NCBI GenBank assembly: GCA_900491605.1
Contig: UESW01004241.1
Span: 449,265-513,264 of the forward strand
Length of the DNA stretch: 64,000 nucleotides
Direction of reading: 5' to 3'
Source of the DNA: Calamus simplicifolius
Lineage: Eukaryota; Streptophyta; Magnoliopsida; Arecales; Arecaceae
Shown: piece by piece, positions 57,479-64,000 of the stretch
Numbering within the stretch: the first letter of the stretch is position 1
How the letters are laid out: the number at the start of each line of letters is the position of its first letter
Position numbers and translations under genes: made by a program
Notes under the pieces: model-generated
Database searches by the model: none
Told to the model about the DNA's origin: nothing
Seen by the model: the letters and a program-made list of their open reading frames with translations, nothing else

Positions 57479-59150
57479 GTAATTCCACGCTACCTCGCGA
57501 TCTGTTCCATGAATTTCTTCCGTTTTTCTTTGCAATTTTCTTCTGGTTTTGTTTTACCTGCGTTACTAGTTATCGTCCTCTGTCATACTTGTGTTTTTCG
57601 GGTTATTTTTTGGTTTTGGTTTTCTTCTTATTTTGTTCGCTTCAGGGTGGCAGAGGTGGAGATGAGGTAGGGGTTTGGATTTTGAATAACGTGGTATAAA
57701 TTTTTTTTTTTCCCTTTTCTCACTCAATTTTGGCTTAATTTTGTGTGTGTGTTTGTGTTTTTTTTTTTTTTTGATTTCTTTGGCTTAATTTGGTTCCGGG
57801 GAGGGTTTTCTTTTTCCTTTTAAATTTGAAATCCCCTTATGATTTGATGAAGTTTGGTGTGCTGATCTGGAGTTTTTTCTTGCGAGGTTTTAGGTTTTCG
57901 AATTTGGGTTTGATTGGAATATTATGGTTTCTCTTGCTTCTTTGTGGACGTTATTGAAGATTAGTTCGCATTGGAATTCTTGATTTTGAATGTTGAATCA
58001 TATACTGTAGTTCCTCTAAAAAATCTAGTATCATTGTTTTATTTTTGCTTGTTATATCTGATTGTGTTTGGTTAATCTTTTTTCCCTTTAATTTCTCGAC
58101 TACAAAATATTTCATCGACAGACCTGCCTTAAGTTTTGGTTGTATCATGAGCACCATTTGTCTGTTCCCTATATATATATATATATATATTGACCCTAAA
58201 CTATGCGCACGAACTAGGAAAGATTCACTTTCATCTGTTAAGCTTGGAATGCGATTTGCTTCATTGGCTACTTCGTGTCATTTCACAAATATGTTGTCCG
58301 ATATTAAAACACTGGAGAATGCTGAAAACTTCTTCTGTGTTTTGGTCATTGTGATCCGGTCAAGGTTACTGTGCTGATGTTGACCAATGTAATGTACTAT
58401 ACTTTATTCTATCCCTTGTTACCTTTTTGTCCCTTTATTCGTTATATTTCTTCGATTGAAGCTAACAATTTCTCAAGTTGTTGGCATGGTTGATTGTTTG
58501 TTGTCTACATATGGTTGCTTCGCTTCAGCTTTGTTGTCTACATATGGTTGCAACGCATCTCTATTTTTGTTTCAGTATGCCCTTTTAACATTATTTTTGT
58601 TCTAATTCATTTTTTTTTGTTTTAGTTTTTTCCAGTTACTCCTTCAGTATTTGATTTTTGTTCTCATATTTTTGTTAAAGTTTGACAATAATCCTATGAT
58701 TTGGCATAAACTTTAAATGTTTAAACTAATAATGCAATATAATGGTATAGGGAGGCATGAATATGTTTAGGATTGAGGATTAGTGGTTTAATTGATGGTA
58801 CATAGAGGTAGATGTTTGCAGGTGGGGATATGAAAGTATGGTAGTGATACATATGATGAGGAAAAAGACATTATATAAGAAGTGACATTGGGACATAAAG
58901 GGAATAGCAATTGTTGGCATTGCATCAGCAAAGTCTCTAGGCACCACACCATTGGATGTAGTCACATCTTTAAGCATAGACTTGAATCATAGCTTTGTAA
59001 GTCTTAATAAGTTTAATGGGTTTAAGACCTTAAGTTCTGATACCTTTTTTTAAACTTATTGGGGCGCTGGATTTTAAATGATTTTTTAAGAAAGCTAACC
59101 AAATTATTTTTTGTATATTCAACTTTAACTTTCTTGATAATTAAATTTTG
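57479..59150 (+). other. T-rich intron-like sequence
   Basis: Long T-rich tracts with no convincing coding exon. It contains a short AT microsatellite (about 58171-58190) and a 30-bp doublet with the core TTGTTGTCTACATATGGTTG (about 58498 and 58534). If the upstream exon is real, this is the first long intron. Confidence 0.35.
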
Positions 59151-60956
59151 AGCTATTGAGTTCATAACTTTGCCTGCATATAAGTTTTATACATGCCAAT
59201 AAGGGTTGTGGTAGGTTGACAAACAATGTAAAACTGTAGTCGTATTCTATGAACATGAATCCAATAAGGAAGAATCATTAAAGCTAGGGCGGTTCTCGAA
59301 AGTGATGTGCTATATTGGGCCTGGGATGTAGCGAAAAGTTTTACAAGGGTAGCTAAGGCAGTTCCCAAAAGCGATGTGCCATATTGGCGCCTGGGTGTGG
59401 TGGAAAGTAAGGGTTCTTATATCTTCTTCGATGGATATGAGTAAAGAAGCTAGTTCAAAGAAATGAAAATAAAAAAATGTTTAGCAACTTGGAATATAAG
59501 GTTATTAATAGAAAAATTAATGAAAATAATAAATATAATTATTAGGAGTATTAATGTAGCTTGCTTGCTAGAGTTTAAGTGGATAGGAAGAAAAGTAAAA
59601 GGAGTTGATGGTTTTAAACTTTGTTATAGAGGTAAAAATATAAATGAAAATAGAGTAGGAATTATTGTAGATAAGAGTGTAAAATATGAAGTTGTAGACA
59701 TTAAGGGAATAGGAGATAGGATAATTTTGATTAATTAGAGCTAGATGAAGAGTTAATTAAGAGCTCAAAGCTCCAGATCTAGTGTAAATTCAAGAATGGA
59801 AAAGGCGATCGGATTTGCACTTGGCTACATGTAATTAGCCAAGTCCAACTCATCAATTAATATTGTTAGTGCTTATGCTTTTCAAGTAAGTTTAGAAATA
59901 TAATAAAGTAAAGTTTTTGAAAGAATATGGATAGATCAATTGAAGAGATTTCTAGTGGAGAAAAATATTTAGCAAAGGAGATTTGAATGAATATGAAGGA
60001 AAAATATAATATCTTTTTATTAATTGACATATCTATTATAGTAGGTTTACTTTAGGGATCTGCTTTTAATTTTATTTTTTCTGTTTTAATTATATATGAG
60101 CTTATTAGATATATTTAGGATGGTATTTTATAGTGCATGTTATTTATAAATGATATAATACCAGTGGATGAAACTAGGGGTTAATTGCAAGTTAGAATTA
60201 TGAAGAAATGCATTAGAATCAAAGATTGTAGGTTAAGTAGGATAAAGGCAAAATACATAGATGCAAGTTTAGTATAATTAGAAATATAGATGAATGTAGA
60301 GTAAAAATTGAGGATAATGAAGTTTCTAAAAATAATCATTTTTGATATTTAGGATTAATTATTTATAATAAAGGTGAGAGTAAGGATGATATTGTCTATA
60401 TAATTAAAGCAAGCCGGATGAAATGAAGAAGGGCATTTGATATATCATATGATTGTAGACTATCTATCAAGTTGAAGGTTAAATTTTATAAGATATCATA
60501 AAATTATTTATGCTTTATGGTATAGAATATTGGGCATATAGAAAAGTACATGTATATAAGATGAATGTGACTGAAATGACAATATTGAGATGGATTTATG
60601 ATAATGCTAGAAAATATAGAATAAGAAATAAAATCATTTATAAAAGATGGAGTTAGCACCAATCGAGAATAAATTAAGAAAATGACGACTTAAATGGTTT
60701 GAACTTGAGCACATAGACCTAAAAATGCACCTGTATGAAGGAGCGACTTGATATATATATAAAAGAAAAGAGATAAATGTAGATTGAAAATTACATGGAA
60801 GAAAGTGATAAAGAATGATTTAGAATATTTGCATCTTAAAAAAAAAAAAGAATAACTCAAAACTGAACTGAATAGAGAAAAGGATTCATGTAGCTGATCC
60901 CAACTAGTTTGGGATTAAGGCTTTGTTATTGTTGTTGTTAGCTATTGAGTTCATAA
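59151..60956 (+). mobile_element. RTE-type LINE with 17-bp target duplication, internally deleted
   Basis: The 17-mer AGCTATTGAGTTCATAA occurs at 59151-59167 and 60940-60956, a perfect target-site duplication. Between them lie a 5' region with two related ~66-bp units (GCTAGGGCGGTTCTCGAAAG; GCTAAGGCAGTTCCCAAAAG), the start of the endonuclease ORF, remnants of the RT C-terminal region (a VDETRG block near 60160 and further fragments to 60720), and the conserved RTE 3' end (TTCATGTAGCTGATCCCAAC; TTTGGGATTAAGGC) with a TTG-rich tail. Most of RT is missing, so the copy arose from an internally deleted source or was deleted after insertion. Confidence 0.9.
59463..59738 (+). pseudogene. LINE endonuclease (APE) N-terminal fragment
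   Basis: A 91-residue frame with MKIKKCLATWNIRLLIEKLM, INVACLLEFKWIGRKVKGV and ENRVGIIVDKSVKYEVVDIK. The TWN and LLEFKW positions correspond to the apurinic endonuclease-like domain (the N and E catalytic positions) of RTE LINEs. It stops at 59738 and the rest of the ORF is deleted or broken. Confidence 0.8.
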
Positions 60957-63900
60957 ATAGAAATTGTAAAGCTCAATATATATTTTTGACCCATTCTTAT
61001 TAGCTTGAGATTTTATCATTGTTTGGTTACTTAACATTAGTATGGGAACTCAGGTTTGCTTGAGATCGTGAGTTCGAATCTTGCTAGTTCAGCTATTTAT
61101 TAAATTCTGTCCAATTATCTGTTATCCAGATTCTAACTCAGTTATCTCTCCATATGTGTTGTCTGGCGGCACATGAGAGCGACATCAAGTATGATATACA
61201 TTGTTGACCCATTTCTTATTAGCTTAAACTTCTAAGTTATGGGGGCTAGTTAAAGAAATTTCATATTTTTCATATTTAACCTATAAGTTTAACCAATTTG
61301 TTTCTTAATAGGTAGTTAGATTTCGTTCATCTTCAACTAGATGAATACACAGATCTAATTCTAGTGGACTGCACATGCAAAGTGGTAAATGGTATGCTAT
61401 TGGTTTGGGGATGACTACATCTAATCTAATCCTATAAGCTTATTGGATCCCATTTTGAGATTCAAATCTATATTTGATTGCAAAATCTGGAATGCTTAAT
61501 AACATGAATAATTGACTGTAGACATTGCTCTAGAGATGTGGATGTAAGTGTCATTATTTTTTAATATATCTTTTTTTTCTTTTTTTGACCCGCGCGGGGG
61601 TGGGGGGGGGGGGTGTGTGTGTAACATATGGCTATGGTTCTCAAACATGCATACTTCCCAGAAAATTAATCAATGATGATGGACAAATATCAACAGCAGA
61701 ATTAAAAATTTATTGATTTTGTGTTATGTAGTAGTGTAAGGATGCTATAGTAAAATGTTGCAAAGACTTGCTTTACATATGGATTCAAAGCGATTATTTT
61801 TTATCCATGCTTTTGTTTGTGGATTATTTACTTGTCCTCATTCTGCTCATCATCCACGTTTTTTATTCATTTTGTTATCTGTATCCTTTACGATCAGGAT
61901 GGTGCATTTGAAGAAAGTGTGTTTCCAGCTAATAATATCCTCTAGGAGAGGGCTAAGTAGTGCAGGATAGTGTCATAAAGTCTTCTGTAGAACCCTACAA
62001 AGAAAATTAAATTTGCTAATGGCACCTCTAAAAAGTGCTTCACATCTAAAAGTACAACTAACTTAGAGTTAACAAATATTATAAACTTTTGTTTAGTTTT
62101 TGTTGGTTGATCAATAAGCTTTTTTTTTATTATTAGTTTGAATCCCATGGTTTTGAGATTTTTTCTTGATTTTTTATATTAATACTTATTTAAACAAGTT
62201 TCAGATTTTGCGCTCATTATTTTCACAAACAGTCCCTTTTTCCCATTTGAAGTTTTGGTTAATATGCCCAGTCTAACAAATATGATAAGGAAATAAAAAA
62301 TATAGAAGGAATGATATTTGACTTTCTAACTTCACCATCATTCAGAGTGGGGGAAAATTGGCTGTTCGAACCTCTTTAGTCAATTTTCAGTGAGACTGCA
62401 AGTGAAAGGAATTTGGTCCGGTCTGCCTTGCTGATATGCAGTGCTTTGTCAAATACTGTTTCTGCATCTGCTTTGATTTGTCCAATAATAATTTGTGTTT
62501 TTGCTTGAGTGGTACCATTATCTCTTCTCTGACTTTATAACAATTCTACGAATTCATTTTCAATTAAGTAATTTTTTCATGCCATTTCTTTGTTCCCTCT
62601 TTTTTAGGAGTTTGTGCTGTTGATACTTGGTTATATTTTTCTAAATGAAATTCTGAACTATGATACTTTTTTGCAGTAATTAAATCTGCACAAGGTAATT
62701 AAAATTCTAAAACTAAACTGCCTCCACTTTGAAATTATGATTTTATGTTTGTATAGAAAAAAAAAGTATAGTACATGTTATAACTTGGGAAATTATCTTT
62801 TATCTTTTCCATATACTTGTGATTAGTTTATTTTTGAATTTTCCCAGCTAATTCTTTTTTCCTTTCTATTCAACAAAATGTACTGTGGACAGTTTGTACT
62901 TGTTTGAAGTTCCTGTTTGCACTTATTTATATGGATGGATCCCCATCATCATTTTTGAGATAAGAATAATTCAATTCTTTGTGCTACTACTTCTAGGTTT
63001 TTCATTCTTTAGAATTACATTCTTGTACACACATGCAAACCCTTCTATGTAGTGTAATGCTCTACTAGGGTATGAGTCCTTCATAGTTATATATATATAT
63101 ATATTATATATTATATGGCCCTATGTTGCATTTGAATGGTTTATGCTCCACTTCTTTCCTGAAATTGATTAAATCCTACCAGGATCTTTAAGGAAATTTG
63201 GAGATTGACCATGCAAGCTTTGCTCATCCTGTGCCCATTATTACATTTTTGCTGTCCCTGTCAACTTGAATCATAACCCCATCTATCATGTATTCAATTT
63301 TAAGAAATTAGGAAACTCATCCATTAGCTTCTCTTTATCCACTTTCATGTAATATTTTGGTTGATATTTAGCAAAGAAAGGTGTTCTCCTGAGTGCTAAG
63401 TTCTATAAATGTCAATAGCCATGATGATAAATTGAATCTCTCAGTTTTGGATGCTAGTGGTAGCCAGGCCTTCAATGCCAAAGTTTTAAATCCCATAGGA
63501 CTGGGCCTTCTTGGTTTTCTTGAAATGGGATGCACTAGTGTTCCACCTTGTCCAGACACTTGGGATGGCAATTCGTCCCAGCATCTTATGGGATGTGTTG
63601 TTGGGATTTGAAACTATGGTCAATGTGGTGTGAGCTACTTAGGATGCTTTTTCATTGAAATATGACATGTCAATATTACAGTTGTTTGTATTGATAGTCT
63701 GCAGCTTCTTTAATTCTTTTCTTGCTCTAACATTTATTGCACTTGTTTAAAATAGTGCATGAAGTGTCCTTCTAGCGTCTGTGCTAATGCACATAAAACA
63801 AAATTTGGCCGTTTGGTTAAAATATGATTAGGGCAAAGCAATTGTCATTAATGTGCTCGCAACAACTATAAAGTTTCTAATATCTAATAATCTTATAATA

Positions 63901-64000
63901 TCTAATAATCGTTGTGCAAAGGAATATTATGATATTTGGTTCTGCGATGAGTGGCTAGACAGGTGTCATAGAGAGTAGAGTTCATATGCTCAGATAACTA
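60957..64000. other. T-rich spacer or intron, no exon confirmed
   Basis: Contains a long G-run with GT repeats (about 61595-61622), an AT microsatellite (about 63091-63110) and short open frames. A 72-residue frame at 63393-63611 (VNSHDDKLNLSVLDASGSQAF) is the most protein-like but matches nothing I recognise. Confidence 0.35.

Noticed and set aside
61595..61622. Long G-run with GT repeat as a quadruplex or regulatory element
   Set aside because: A homopolymer or microsatellite of uncertain length, possibly a sequencing artefact; nothing around it supports a function.
61898..61945. Possible exon after a CAG acceptor (DGAFEESVFPANNIL)
   Set aside because: It ends in a stop after 15 codons, with no donor and no upstream coding exon to join.

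Overview
The window is plant nuclear DNA. It is dominated by LTR retrotransposons, with two RTE-type LINE remnants, two hAT-type DNA transposon copies, AT-rich degraded spacer, and, near the right end, what looks like the promoter and first non-coding exon of a host gene. The element families (Tat-lineage Ty3/gypsy with a second RNase H, a Sirevirus-type Ty1/copia, plant RTE LINEs, hAT with GGCACGGCCC-type ends) and the GA-rich leader fit a monocot, possibly a palm. The species guess is weak. No intact host protein gene, rRNA, tRNA or CRISPR array was recognised.

Layout: (1) 597-2796, a solo gypsy LTR with a perfect 5-bp target duplication (GATCC). (2) 4444-14786, element A, a complete but decayed Tat-lineage gypsy element on the + strand: LTRs with 59-bp tandem repeats, gag, protease, RT/RNase H, integrase, and a 141-bp tandem array before the 3' LTR. 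(3) About 14828-16720, a 5'-truncated RTE LINE on the - strand. (4) About 16725-27170, element D, a heavily mutated - strand relative of A that lacks a 3' LTR. A ~0.54-kb hAT-like element sits in its gag and a ~3.1-kb hAT transposon with transposase remnants sits in its LTR. (5) 28083-53523, element B, a very large + strand Tat-lineage element with perfect TSD CTATA. Downstream of its integrase it carries a 56-bp tandem array and then a region with at least two antisense genes and a third probable antisense transcription unit. The largest antisense gene has four exons and encodes a 'putative gypsy type transposon' domain followed by coiled coils. (6) 41911-52171, element C, a Sirevirus-like copia element on the - strand (TSD TGTTA), nested in B only 7 bp upstream of the start codon of B's largest antisense gene. 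(7) 53524-64000, AT-rich spacer, then a GC-rich promoter-like segment and GA-rich putative 5' UTR exon at about 57000-57478, followed by T-rich intron-like sequence that carries an RTE LINE with a 17-bp TSD.

All transposon reading frames seen carry frameshifts, stops or deletions, so every copy here is a relic. Order of events supported by nesting: D before its two hAT insertions; B before C. The points most worth a second look are the antisense gene set in B, with its own introns, TATA box and poly(A) signal; the hairpin array in B's LTRs, which differs in copy number between the two LTRs; the GAGTCGACTC palindrome arrays of C, found both in its LTRs and in its internal 3' region; and the separate 3'-end tandem arrays of A, D and B.
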